From: Ophiobolus disseminans
Lineage: Eukaryota; Ascomycota; Dothideomycetes; Pleosporales; Phaeosphaeriaceae
Assembly: GCA_010093685.1 (NCBI GenBank)
Contig: MU006249.1
Coordinates: 211,096-275,095 of the forward strand
Length of the DNA stretch: 64,000 nt
Direction: 5' to 3'
Shown: positions 32,589 through 43,508 of the stretch, piece after piece
How positions within the stretch are numbered: the stretch's first letter is position 1
Layout: each line of letters starts with the position of its first letter
Made by a program: the position numbers and the translations under genes
The notes under the pieces: model-generated
The model's input: the letters and a program-made list of their open reading frames with translations, nothing else
Databases searched by the model: none
What the model was told of the DNA's origin: nothing

Positions 32589-33575
32589 ATGAACCTCCTA
32601 CCAGACGAGCTCCACGTCGGAATCATCGCACATCTTCCCACACAAGACTACCCGAACTACCGCCTAATCAACAAGCGTTTCGCCACTATAGGCGCCGAAT
32701 TCATCTTCTCATCTTTTTATTTCGACGTCTCCGCCTACAGCATCCGGCGCATGGATTTCATCGTCAGCAACACCTCGGAAAAGTGCCTACACCGCCACAT
32801 CAAGAATGTCACATACCACGGCGACCCAACTCTAACACGTGCGGATAACTCCAGCCGAAGTTTTCGCCATGAACATATTGTGCTCGTTACCGTCATGGAG
32901 AAACTTGTGCGCCTTGGAGCGCCGATACGCAGCCTCGCCATGCACGCTTTGCCCTGTTCGTTCTTCGAGCCAGAAACCTTCCCAGCCTCATTCACTCGGG
33001 CTTGTGCAAATATGAAGCGCGTGGTCTTACACGTAACGTCGTATTCGTGGTCGTCGCGTAGTGACACCATCGAGTCATTCCTGGGATCACTCGAGCACCT
33101 GGAAGCATTGAACTTGGACTTCGGACCAGTGTTAGATGGAGATTATGAACGACCGGGCGGCCAGGACAGAGGACATTGGGATGGTTCGAGACCACGGATA
33201 CGAGATGTGCTGCCTCTGCATAAGGCATGGCCGAAAATACGATGTCTGGAGTTGTGGTACATGAATACCACCGTTGACGAGATGGTTGAGCTGCTGCGGA
33301 GTTACGCGCAGAATCTGAGAAAGCTGCATCTTGCGGGTATTGATATATGTCTGGATGACAACAATTTGTTGTGTGACGCAGAAGGACTGAAGACATCATG
33401 GCGCAGACTTGTGGACGAGATCGCGGCGTTTGAAAAGTTGGAAAGCGTTAGTATGGGGCAGAATAGGAGGAATCCCGCGACAAGAGATTGCGAATTGGTT
33501 GTGGAAGGGCGCAAGGGGAAATTGGTGATGGGGACGAATTTGGAGCGCTATTTAGTTGATGGAGAGGATGAGTGA
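32589..33575 (+). CDS. F-box protein
   Basis: Single-exon, 328 residues from ATG 32589 (the frame is open further upstream, but MNLLPDELHVGIIAHLP is the natural F-box start). It continues YPNYRLINKRFATIGAEFIF, then an LRR-like body: MKRVVLHVTSYSW, LEHLEALNLDFGP, KIRCLELWYMNTTVDEMVEL, LRKLHLAGIDICL. The layout is the same as the protein at 20960-22234 (F-box, then TTxxE-LI/VELL and a late LRR strand), so the two are paralogues. A likely SCF adaptor with unknown target. Confidence 0.8.
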   Translation: MNLLPDELHVGIIAHLPTQDYPNYRLINKRFATIGAEFIFSSFYFDVSAYSIRRMDFIVSNTSEKCLHRHIKNVTYHGDPTLTRADNSSRSFRHEHIVLVTVMEKLVRLGAPIRSLAMHALPCSFFEPETFPASFTRACANMKRVVLHVTSYSWSSRSDTIESFLGSLEHLEALNLDFGPVLDGDYERPGGQDRGHWDGSRPRIRDVLPLHKAWPKIRCLELWYMNTTVDEMVELLRSYAQNLRKLHLAGIDICLDDNNLLCDAEGLKTSWRRLVDEIAAFEKLESVSMGQNRRNPATRDCELVVEGRKGKLVMGTNLERYLVDGEDE

Positions 33576-34292
33576 TAGAGCTGTCTGAGCATTGAGTAAG
33601 TTGATTTTGCACGGGCAAGTTGCATTAGTCCTGGTTCATTGCAGCTAATATGTTGGATGTGTGATACGAGTTCTACGGGAAGGCTGCAACACAGGTTAAT
33701 TTTTCGTTCCACTACCCCTGCATTCTCACTCCTGCGTGACAACAGGCAACAGTAAGCGACTGTATTACGAAGGTGGTAGCCTTGAGCGCATGCAGGTATG
33801 TCATATTTCAGTGGGCAGGTGGGGCGATAGAGATCCTGTTGAAATAAGCTTCGTCAGCGTACCGGTACGGTGGCCCACTTCAGCCTTCGACGTTCTGCCT
33901 TCCACAGGCCACCTTCAAACTTCTTCCATCCATACTCGGCTCCTTTCTCCTTTATCTGCTTTGCACATTGGCTAACTCTAGCTGGAGGTACATCGTTGTG
34001 TAGGTACCATCTTTTGTCAGCATCTATGCCTACTCAGGAGTAGCTTGTTTCACTGCTGCTTATGTAATAGGAGGATATATATTTGCTCTCTTCGATAGTC
34101 TCTATCAATCAACCAACTTCTTCCTCAATCCCCTTCTCACATGTTCACATCTTTCGCTACCTAGGTACCTACTCTTATCGATAGGAAGCCCGCGGCACTT
34201 CACAGATGACGCGCTAACCTTGGGAAGCTATCAACGCGTGTACCGTGTTCGACTGACAGCAACCTCCGGAGCTTTACATTACGATCTTCGAC
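33576..34292. other. intergenic, nothing supported
   Basis: About 720 bp with only short frames. The right part (34070-34200) is pyrimidine-rich and is the likely promoter of the next gene. Confidence 0.4.
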
Positions 34293-36106
34293 ATGTCTTT
34301 TGGTATTGCTATCGGCGATTTCATCGCTACAGGCGAACTAATATGGAAGCTCTATCGCCAGGTATATCAGGTTGCGAGGGGCGCTCCAATGGAGGTGCAG
34401 GCACTGCAAAAGGAGCTATCCGATATACACAATGTTATCAATGCTATTGTTGAGGATGCAAAACAGGATAACTACCCTATCGACAAAGCTGGACCAGATC
34501 GAAGCAAGCTCGCCACCGACATCATGCAAAGGACAAAAGATATTGCTCTTAGTTTACAAGGCCTTCTAGAACGATACGACTTTTGGGAACCCGGAACTGG
34601 CGTCCGCAAGAAGTTTGCCTGGAAGCTGCTATGGAGCAAGATAAAATACGCTAGCGAAGTTTGTTTAATCAATGACCTCAGGTCCAAGGTACACACCCAC
34701 TCGATCCCTGTAGAGCCGCTTGCTGAACCAAATCAGCTGGCGTACCAAAATGGTATCCTCACACTCCTTCTACTAGCAGCAAACAAGTAAGCCGACGTTG
34801 AGATAAGGTGCTCCTTTCTGACGCAAAATTCACAAGCTCATCGTTAGAGCGGATTACTTCGCAAAATGATGCGCTCATGAAGTCAGTGGAAAGCATCAAA
34901 AGTGCAATGCACGGCGTATTTCCAATCATGAACCCGACTATGACCAACGGTGCGTTCGACGAACAGTCCCAGTATGAAGTAGCAAATGCATTCCTGGCCA
35001 AAGCTGAAGTCCACGGCCAACTTTGGTCCACGGTTGGCATCAACGATTGGATTCAGGCTGGAAAATGGTGGTTGATGAAGGTACGGGTCGTAGATTCTTT
35101 TTGTTTATGGTGTTTATATTGCAAGGTGATGTACCATGCAGGCACAATCACGAATATATTCAGTCAAGACTGGAACCTCGGAGAACGACCAGGCGTATAC
35201 GGACCTACTCAAAGCGTCATGGATATTGACGGACATTATCTCTATCCACCCACAGTTGAGTTTTTTGACAAGCGGAACGCAGCAATACGCGATCCGGCAT
35301 CTGAGTAATGTAGAACACCCTCTTTCAGTCCAGGCACCGACACCCCCAATATTACCTTTCCGACCCCGGCTCTCAACTTCACTGTGCTAACTAGCCTTGC
35401 AACAAAGGTAATTGCTGAAGAACACAAGAACCTTACAAGGATATCTTCAGTAAAACCCACTTTAGCTCAGGTGAAAGCGACTGACCTGCGCATTTGGACT
35501 CCAATCTTGACGACTTTTCTGATGCCAAAGTTTCATGCTACGGTACAGCAGGAGATGCTCTCCTGGACATCAGCTTCCGGCGAAATCCTGTTCCAGCAGT
35601 ATTTGAAAGCCCACTATATTAATCTCGGAATATTTACTAACAGAAAACGCCAGGCTTGGGGTATTTCTTGCTTGCTTCACGAACCACAAAGTCGAATGCG
35701 TTGTAATACTGGAAGCGAATCACGATGCGAAAGCACTCAATGTCATTGCTCAGACGGCTGATGGACAAGAAGTACTTCGACTTAAGGTTTTGGATAGTAA
35801 AGGTATACTATGAACGTTTCACTCAGATTGTGCACTGCTGATCGTGCTCAAGATAATACAGCACCAAAAGTATCTTCGTCAGATCCTGCCAAGGATGAGC
35901 CGTACAGTATCATTGTTTCGGGAGCAACTTTATTCTTCCAGGAATATGAAGGTCTGTACTGGCTCGAAAGGATCGAATATCGCTGATCTATTCTAGACAT
36001 GCGAAAGCTCCGACTTTTGCTGTCTCTCATACCGCAATTTCGATCGAAATTCCCCGAATCCAAGTTCGACGCTGTTACCCTCCGTGGAGGCGCTTTGTTC
36101 GAATAG
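34293..36106 (+). CDS. unknown seven-exon protein, N-terminus like fungal STAND/ankyrin proteins
   Basis: Exons: 34293-34786, 34837-35080, 35142-35309, 35408-35598, 35654-35802, 35862-35951 and 35997-36106. The six introns are 45-98 bp and the total is 1446 nt, 481 residues, with phases matching at every junction. The N-terminus (MSFGIAIGDFIATGELIWKL, then VQALQKELSDIHNVINAIVE) resembles the helical fungal N-terminal domain found on NACHT or ankyrin proteins. Later segments include AANNSSLERITSQNDALMKS, WLMKAQSRIYSVKTGTSEND, IRHLSNVIAEEHKNL and VFLACFTNHKVECVVILEAN. It ends at an in-frame TAG after TLRGGALFE. No P-loop was seen. It may once have continued into the reading frame at 36446. Confidence 0.6.
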
Positions 36107-36445
36107 CTTTTCTTTATCCACGTAAGAGGGGACATGGTCACGGACCCGGAGATCGAGGCCGACATCAACACGTTTGGTACCGCAGCAGTGCTGAACTCTC
36201 CTACTCCGGAGCATTTCCCTGATCTCTGGAGTTTCGCAACGCATGTGTCTCGGCTTCCTGGTCGCCCCAATAGCCTGGAAGATCCCTGTCAGCGAGCTTC
36301 AGTCTCAATGACATTGTTATCAGTCGTGTGTTGGGCTTCACCAACCGTCCAATGCGCGATCACAACTCTAGAGACTCTTGCTCCAAATGGAATGGAGAGC
36401 TAACAGCGCTACATCTCCGAGCTGTTACAAGCTTCAATATACAGA

Positions 36446-37470
36446 ATGGAGGAACCTTTCTTAGCAGAAGTGCTGAGATATCTAAACATTCAACCGCAGC
36501 CCAGCGTTAAGAGTGCGGTGGTCTACTCGGATCCGTTCGCAGAAACCTTGCTGGAAAACATTTATATATTGGATGAGCTAGCTAGATCACCAAGCCTCGT
36601 GTGGGTCTCACTCCGCCGCAACCACCCAGATCTTCTTGATGCAACGCTTCGGCTTAACTCCGGAGAGATTCATTACCTGGAACCATTATTGAGACATCTC
36701 ATTGAAAGCCAAGACGTGGATGCTTGCATGACTCTCGCAAATTGCACGCAGTGCATAGATGTCACAACTACTCGTCTAGTACAGCTTGGCTTTCGCGCTA
36801 TAGAAGTTGGATTCAATCAAGGGATCCATACTCTGCTCTCACTTTCCTGCGGAGGCTTAAAGGGCCCTTATCTTTATTGGACTATTCCTGCTATACTGAC
36901 GCTCGATCCAGATATCATACATCTCATATGGATGTATGACAGTTTGAATCCCAACGTTGATATGTCAAAACTAAGTCAACAGAACCGTTATGGCGACTGG
37001 GTGGACTACTTTGTGCTGGAGCACGGCAGAATAAGTCCAGGAGAGGAGGAGAAAGTATCCGGTTACTTCCAAACGATAGAAAGATCGTGCTGTCTCGCGC
37101 TCCGGCTTGCAATTGATCTGGCTTGTGACGTTGGTGTCGTCACTAATCTGATTTCCGCAGGTGCCTTGGTGTCACGGCGGAAATCTCACACATATACGGT
37201 ACAGTGGCGGGGTAACGTGTGTTCACGTTTTGCTCCCCATTTACACCGCGACACTTGGTCATGTTTGAGGGGATTGCCGTGAATACACGACCACTCGTCA
37301 TGAGGCACGTTCAGGAATGTGTTCAGGTTGATACATCGAGAGATGTCTTTCGCAAAACCATGGATGCGCTTCGACAACATTGTGAGGTTTTCGCCGAAAC
37401 TTGTGAAAAGTCGCGCGGTGGTGCTGGTAGCGAAGATGTGGCAGCTATGAGTTACAGCGCACATGCATAG
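36446..37470 (+). CDS. unknown protein, possibly the detached 3' half of the preceding gene
   Basis: An open frame of 251 codons (MEEPFLAEVLRYLNIQPQP...) joins in phase across a possible 71-bp intron (37199-37269) to SHTYTGIAVNTRPLVMRHVQ and ends at 37470; 317 residues in all. The repeated helical pairs (HPDLLDATLRLNSGEIHYLE, LLRHLIESQDVDACMTLANC) look ankyrin-like without a clear consensus. The frame is closed by TAA just upstream of 36417, so either the gene starts at 36446 or an intron joins it to the gene ending at 36106. The intron call is weaker than others in the window because no good branch point is visible. Confidence 0.45.
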
Positions 37471-38166
37471 AGATGCAGTGTTAAGCTGATTGATGAGATC
37501 GGAAGTGGGCCAACTCTCAAAGATGCACCACGTACAGATGAAAGTCCGACGAGGACCGAAAATATCCACGTCGAACATGACAAGAGGAAAAAGTTCAAGT
37601 TTCCCACGGCACTGGAGACACAAGAATTTGGACAAAATGGCGATTGCAAGTACTACCTGTCCTCGAAGAAGCATGGAAGAAGCAGGTCATTATCGAGGAA
37701 AACATGAAGCAAGCTTTGCTAGTTTAGACCCTGCACAGAGTGCGAAGTCATGAACTTCAAGCTCGAGGAAGGAATTCGGACCGCAGATTCCGCTGGAAAG
37801 CTTTCCTGGTCAACGGCTCACCAAAACAGCCAGCTCACAAGGCTTTCAACGCTGGGCCTGGGCAGTTTGCATGGTGTCTGAGCGGTCTAGCGCGGTCTAG
37901 CGCGGTCTAGGGTTTGGTTTGCGGAAGTTAATTGCATTAGTTTGGTTTTCATTGCCCAGGTGCGATAGGCATGTTGGTGTGGCCCAATTCGGGTGATGCT
38001 CGAGGTTGAGGGACGTTTTGGTAACGTTCCCAAGGTCGACACGTGACCGCCCTTATGTGCGGGTCATTTCCGCCCGCGTTCGCGTGTTTCAAACTTCACA
38101 TCATCGACCGAACATGCATGCCCACCACCCATCTCCCTACCGCCAGCTTCTATTCCATCCTAAATC
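37471..38166. other. intergenic with short tandem repeat
   Basis: Includes possible further decayed coding sequence (an open frame with EEAWKKQVIIEENMKQALLV near 37660-37720) and the 10-bp repeat at 37881-37910. No intact gene is seen. Confidence 0.35.
37881..37910. repeat. 10-bp tandem repeat, three copies
   Basis: The unit CGCGGTCTAG is repeated three times (first copy begins AG instead of CG), about 260 bp upstream of the membrane-protein gene. It could be a transcription factor site array containing CGG triplets, or a plain slippage repeat. Confidence 0.75.
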
Positions 38167-38889
38167 ATGTCGACCGATAACCCCGCCCCAGTCGTTCCTC
38201 CCCGCACGCGCGAAAAATACGTGCACCTCTACATGCCCCTGATCACCGCGGCTCTCATCCTCAAAACGGGGCAAATCATCTCGAAGCTCGCAAACCCCAA
38301 CAACGAGCGACCCCAAGATATCCTGCTCTTCACCGCACTATCCGCGCTGCCTACGTACTACGTGGGATCGTATACATATCCGACCGACCTCCCTGCCGCC
38401 ACGCCCGAAGAATGCGTCCGATTCACACGCAAGCACGACGCATACCGAGCCCTCGTGCTCGCTACATACGGCCGCCTATTCGGCACGCCATTCAACCTAC
38501 AATTCCTCATCGCAGACTTCGTCTTGAGCTATGTAGCTGGCTTCGTCATTGGCGAACGCCCCGTCGGCACACAGCAGCGACGCTCAGAATTCTTGGCTGC
38601 CCTGCTGTGGGTGCTGGGAAGCCATGTCGTTGGGTTATATGTTCCTCCGAGCATGCCGACGTTGTGGTTTTTGGCTACTGCAGTTGATAGGACTTTGTGG
38701 CGCGCGGCGTATCTTGCGCTTGTGGATGATGTTGTTAGCACGCTTTCCCGCCCGGATGTGAGGACGTGGAGGGGGAAAGCGACGGTTGTGGCTGCGCAAG
38801 CGATGACGATTTCGGCGCTGGTATGGGTAGTGTTGACTTGGATTAGAATGTGGAATAAAGCGTCTGCTTGGTCGTCCAAGGCTGTGTGA
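38167..38889 (+). CDS. unknown integral membrane protein (240 residues)
   Basis: Single exon starting MSTDNPAPVVPPRTREKYVH. Hydrophobic segments at roughly residues 22-38 (YMPLITAALILKTGQII), 52-66, 118-132 (FLIADFVLSYVAGFVIG), 143-160 (FLAALLWVLGSHVVGLYV) and 213-230 (AMTISALVWVVLTWI) suggest four or five helices. The clean start, full-length frame and alternating loops support a real gene. No family was recognised. The short N-terminal tail contains prolines but no signal peptide. Confidence 0.7.
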   Translation: MSTDNPAPVVPPRTREKYVHLYMPLITAALILKTGQIISKLANPNNERPQDILLFTALSALPTYYVGSYTYPTDLPAATPEECVRFTRKHDAYRALVLATYGRLFGTPFNLQFLIADFVLSYVAGFVIGERPVGTQQRRSEFLAALLWVLGSHVVGLYVPPSMPTLWFLATAVDRTLWRAAYLALVDDVVSTLSRPDVRTWRGKATVVAAQAMTISALVWVVLTWIRMWNKASAWSSKAV

Positions 38890-39414
38890 AGCGCGATTGG
38901 ACATCGGACGACTCGAAACGCCATATCCCACTCGCATCGGCTTTGTAATGACGGACGACACTAGGTGAGGGCTACTTTCGGCATAGTATACGAGCCGCAC
39001 TCAGCTAAGGGCAGCGATAGCTTCCGACATGAACTGAAGTATCGAAAGTCGAATGTGGCTGATCGCGACAGATTCTTGTCAGGTGTGCTGCTCAGCTGGT
39101 CATGAATTAGCTAACGTGTAAGCGAAGATACGATGGGAATCAGATAAAAGCAGAATATCTTATTCATTGCATTCCAGCTGTTTCGGTGTCAGACTCTTCG
39201 TATCCATTATCCTTTCTCATATGCATCCCTCTCAGTCATTATTCATGAATTCTTTCACGTCCGTTCAACTCTTCAAAGCCAAGTGTGTCTACTCCCGAGA
39301 CCGTGTCTCGATAAGGACAGTTTATTTCTAAAGCAATGTATCAGTCTAAATCCCGCATGAGGTTGACTTACTTACTGTTCAACTCGCTCTCGACATTCCA
39401 GCCTCCCTGTATTC
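38890..39414. other. intergenic
   Basis: About 520 bp, AT-richer near 39130-39260, with no gene seen. It marks the left edge of the paralogue cluster. Confidence 0.35.
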
Positions 39415-40239
39415 TCACCAGGGTGGGATGTTTCTGGCGGCTTCGTCGGAAATCTCAAACTCAACGGCTCTGGTCAAGTCCTCACTGCCTTCGTCCCAGG
39501 AGCGCCACTTCTGCGCCGCCTTCTGTCGATCGCAAATCAATGCCACCGCATTGGCGATGTTAGGCGTGGCCCAGCCCCCGGCTGGAGTTTTCCAATCTGC
39601 GCCAGACCAGAATTTCTCGGGGGTCTCATCGTCCATCGACATCCAGCCTTTGACGATGTTTTCAACTTGTCGAACATGGAGCATGAAGACTTCTAGAACT
39701 CGGCCGGCATTGTGGGTCGTCTTGGGGACCGCTGAGGCGGCCCATGCGAGCATGCGGACACCGGACCACTGCATGGGGAGCGGGGCTGCGTTCTCATATT
39801 GGAAGTGGTGATCCTCATCAAACTCGTCTCCTCCGAACCAGAGTTCGCTCATATCGATAGTAATGACGAGATGCTGAAGCCACTCCATCGACACAATGGC
39901 CACGAACGTACAATGGATGTGCCATTTGGTCTGTCCGCCTACCCTCATTCCCATGTCGACGTTGAGCCTACGAAGATGTTGCAGAAAACCTAGCTTGTCC
40001 ATGTGCTCAAGCCAACGATGCGCCATGGCCCTTTCTTCACTGAATCTCGAGGATTCGTGGATCTCGAACGTGTTCAATCCGAAGAAAATGGGAATGACCG
40101 CATCAGCGAACTCCCTGGTCACCTCCAAGAAGGCGGCAAGCAGTCTGGGGTGACGAAAGTTTTGGAGCCCGAATATGTATCTTAACTTTCTCGATCCCCT
40201 GCGCTCCAGCTTGTGGCTTTTGAGCCGGATGTTTCTCCC
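39415..40239 (-). pseudogene. 3' half of an F-box-family paralogue (member A), separated from its 5' half
   Basis: Open frame with KLRYIFGLQNFRHPRLLAAF, then TREFADAVIPIFFGLNTFEI and MDKLGFLQHLRRLNVDMGMR, then about 190 further residues. The FFGLNTF block also occurs in the full-length member at 43509-45368 (RTFFGLNTFTIMPD), where it follows the F-box by about 90 residues. Here the F-box lies just upstream (40271-40334) in another frame and ends in TAG, so this is the severed C-terminal half. No start codon fits the family; Met 40128 would be an internal start. Confidence 0.65.
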
Positions 40240-40270
40240 TCACTATAGCCTTTAACTTATGGGGATACGT

Positions 40271-41239
40271 CTAAGCGGCTTCGAGGATCATGGTCTTTAC
40301 GTCGAGTGGCAGGTCTAACCATCGATGGAAGGTCCTGAAGGAAGGATGTATCATGTCAGCATCTGTCTGGCATGTGATCCACACATCGGAAAGCTCACCT
40401 GGACTTTTCAGCCACCCAATTGGCAATATACTTGTCGAAGATGCAGTTTCCCTTGTGCGCCTGCAATGTAAAGTTGCGCAGTGTAGCGACATCTCCAGGC
40501 ACCGTTCCAACCCCATAGAACTCTTCTTCGAATTCCTCGATCCAGCTACTACACCCATAATCAAGGTCGTAGGGCCTCGGCTCGCCTGGAGGGTCCTGTT
40601 CCTCTCGCTTGAGCTCCATGTAGTGGTGATACCTTGCCGACAAAGATCCTTTCAATGGAAAGTCGCCAAAGGATTTCAGCGCTCCACGGTCCAACAGCGC
40701 CGCAACCGATCGCAACTGATGGACCCCCGGTGCACACAAGTCATTGACGACGAGATCTTGCCCAGACAGACCAAGGATGTCCTGCAAGTCGTGGGTCCCA
40801 ACACATTTCTGCACAGCCGGCCACTTCGCCATCGCCTGCAGAGCATCGTCCTTGGTCGCGCTACGGTCTTCGAAGCTAAGGAGTATAGCGGCTATGCACT
40901 GGCGGGTTGACCATGACGGAAGCTCGTAGCCATGCATGGCAGCGTACAATTCGGAACCTAGGGGTGAGTCGCTCGCAGTGGCCGCCGTTGCAAATGGACC
41001 CTCTTTGACGCCCGCATGGTCCCGTTTCAGAGCTGCAAAGTCGTATTGAGGAGGGTTTGCGGGGATGGGAGACGGGTATGAATGCGCGTCCTCCCTCTGC
41101 GCGGATGGAGACGCGGACGTTGGCCGTGCAGAGCGAGGATCTCCTCGTATATCTAGGAGACGACGTCAGCAATTGGAAGCTCCGTCAAAGACGCGACAGC
41201 GTTCTGTTGTCGCCGCGTACCTGTAGGTTGTTGCATCAT
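40271..41239 (-). CDS. F-box-family paralogue A, 5' part (three exons, ends in TAG after the F-box)
   Basis: Exons 41221-41239, 40399-41152 and 40271-40334 with introns of 68 and 64 bp; 837 nt, 278 residues. It starts MMQQPTDIRGDPRSARP and has a proline-rich N-terminus. The helical segment shared by the cluster follows (STRQCIAAILLSFEDRSATK, DDALQAMAKWPAVQKCVG), then SSWIEEFEEEFYGVG and LQAHKGNCIFDKYIANW, the counterpart of the PPGxEN.IF motif. It ends in the beginning of an F-box (WLDLPLDVKTMILEAA) at a TAG (40271-40273). The abrupt stop, with the matching C-terminal half open just downstream, suggests a nonsense change such as CAG to TAG plus a frame change, leaving a truncated protein. Confidence 0.6.
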
Positions 41240-41828
41240 GTTGGCGATGTCGAACGTTGTGGCAGTCGCGCGCAGCACTAGCACAGCAGTTCATCAGCGT
41301 TGGGGTATACAGCAGCTAACAGCAGCTAACATACAGGTCGAATGCGACTCGCCGTCGATGGTCGTAGGGGGTGAGTGGCAGACAGAGTGACACGGGTAAA
41401 AAGCCACAGGTGTGTATCGCGGATGTTAACTATGTCTAGGTCGGCCCCACAATTTCTAGCACTTATACACGTGATGCACGTTAAGCACTCTCGAGGCTAT
41501 ATGAGACGGGTCAAGATGATCTTTGAGGGTCAAGCTCCTACGAGCACTCCAAGGTGCGTGGGTGTCTATATCTCATTCTATTACGACATCATGACATACC
41601 TCGGATTACTGCCTACACGGTCACGACCACTTGCATACTCCTGATGACTACACTGCAGTTTGGAGACATGACGTTGGCCATTGAAAATATTAGTCTGCAC
41701 CAGGAGCATGCACGATATGCTGATCGTTTTCATTGGAGGTCTTGTAGTTATTCCCGGTTCATGCTACCATTGCGATTATACCCTGTCACCCATTTTGACT
41801 TTGCTAGCCACTTCGTGTTCCTACCTGC
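41240..41828. other. intergenic between cluster members A and B
   Basis: About 590 bp with no supported gene. Short plus-strand frames here are without motifs. Confidence 0.35.
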
Positions 41829-43119
41829 TCAAGACAGATGCTCCATTGCGTCCGCATAGCGTCGACCTGCTTCCTGAAGAGCATCCGTGATCATGCCAAC
41901 AGGGCTCTCATTAGTACACCAATCTTCGTCTAACACTAGTCCAACCTTCGCCAGATCGTTGTTAGGACTGTCAATGAGAGCCTGCAGCCATCTCTCCGCC
42001 GCGCGATGCTCAGGGATGAACACACGAGGTTTTAACCTGCCCCATGCAAGCTTGTTTGGGCTCGGCCAGAGGTCGGGACGAATATAGAAGTCGTCGTGGC
42101 CAGGATCAACAGCCTCCAAACACGACATACAAACGTTGATAACGACTTTCTCGAGGTGCGGCATGGAGAGCATTGCGTTGATGATTCGATCGAAGTGCCA
42201 AGCCGTCTGTGCAAAATCGTACCCGCCAGAGTTGCCCTCAAAGATGCTGAGATCGAATTTTAGTTTGTGTATGAGCTGGAGAGGAGGCGCGTCGTAGCGA
42301 GCCGTGCCATCAGGGAATGTCGCGGCGCCCATGAGCTCAAGCCAACGACTGTGGGTAGTACTTGGCGAAAATGAAGTTCTCCTGGCCGGGCGGCAATATA
42401 ACGATCTGTGGTGCGAGACGCCTACCTTCCATACGAAGACGGTCGAATTCCTCGTTGAAATCGTCTTCCCAGTCCGCCACCGGTCTTCCAAAGTCCTGTT
42501 GGTAGCGCCGACTGCCTGCAAGATCTTGCTCTTCCTCCGCCATCACCAGACCGACATCAGCATGCCACCTAGCTAGCGCCGTCTCGTCCTTCAACCGCTC
42601 CGACAGCTTCGGTTCAAGGCGCAGCTGCCTGTAGTTCTCGGGCGGGAAGTTGACATCGAACCTCAATTTCCTGTCTTCGAGGTAGCAACTAATCGCAGAC
42701 ATGAAAAACTAGGCCCTGCATCTCAACTCGCTCGAACGGCTGTTGAGCATGCGCTGGATGCACGGAAGCTGGCGCGCCCCATCGACAATCTGATCTTCTG
42801 TGCCCTTGCGGCCGGCCATACCCAGGAGTAGCACCGTAATCGTCTTGACCGCGTTGAATGACAATCCCGCATCGGGGTCCGTCAGGAAGCCGAACATGTC
42901 GTCGCCCAACTTGGAACGACGTTTTAGCGCCTATTTCCAGTATTCACCATCTAGAGGCGCCCCTTTCTGCTGCGCATCCATGACGGCAATCGTCATCCTG
43001 TTCTTGAAGGCCATTGTCGTGTTGGCACAGTCGAATTCTACGAGTGCGCGGAGGACTGGGAAGGGTGCCGACTGTATATGTGGTAAGCAAGTCCCTTCCG
43101 CTGAGGTCCCATGGGACAT
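41829..43119 (-). pseudogene. F-box-family paralogue B, two in-frame TAG stops and internal deletion
   Basis: One frame reads ALVEFDCANTTMAFKNRMTI, DAQQKGAPLDGEYWK, TAG (42931-42933), LGDDMFGFLTDPDAGLSFNA, VKTITVLLLGMAGRKGTEDQ, then TAG (42709-42711). It goes on FFMSAISCYLEDRKLRFDVN to VILPPGQENFIFAKYYPQSLA, so both stops are plain nonsense codons. After the PPGQENFIF motif the expected F-box is absent. In another frame the C-terminal region follows (WLELMGAATFPDGTARYDAP, PHLEKVVINVCMSCLEAVDP). The order of segments is the same as in the full-length member at 43509. The two loci are head to head. Confidence 0.7.
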
Positions 43120-43508
43120 CTCAAGGGCTCATGCAACTTACATTTGATAGCTTTGTAGGAGTTGAGTCAACTCTCGCTGCTGTATCGACGGTGTCTTGGT
43201 CTCGTAGACCACTCTGAGTTCTTGCACAGAGGCTGGGTGGGAGAGAGGTAGAAGGGTGTGGGTGGAGAATGCACCAAGGGTGACCTTCGGGAGTGGTATA
43301 TATGGCCTGCGGGGCAGCGAGAGATAAGATTGTCACCCAGTTGCGACTTTGCGTGGCCATCAGGAGCACGTGCTTCCCAAATAGGACCCTGCCGCATTTC
43401 TTCGACGCACAGCGGGCAATTTTCCTTTTCCGGCGGCAATCCTCTACTAACTGACACACATTCAAGACATCCACAACGCGTTCTCTAGTCTCTTCAGAGA
43501 ACCGCGCA

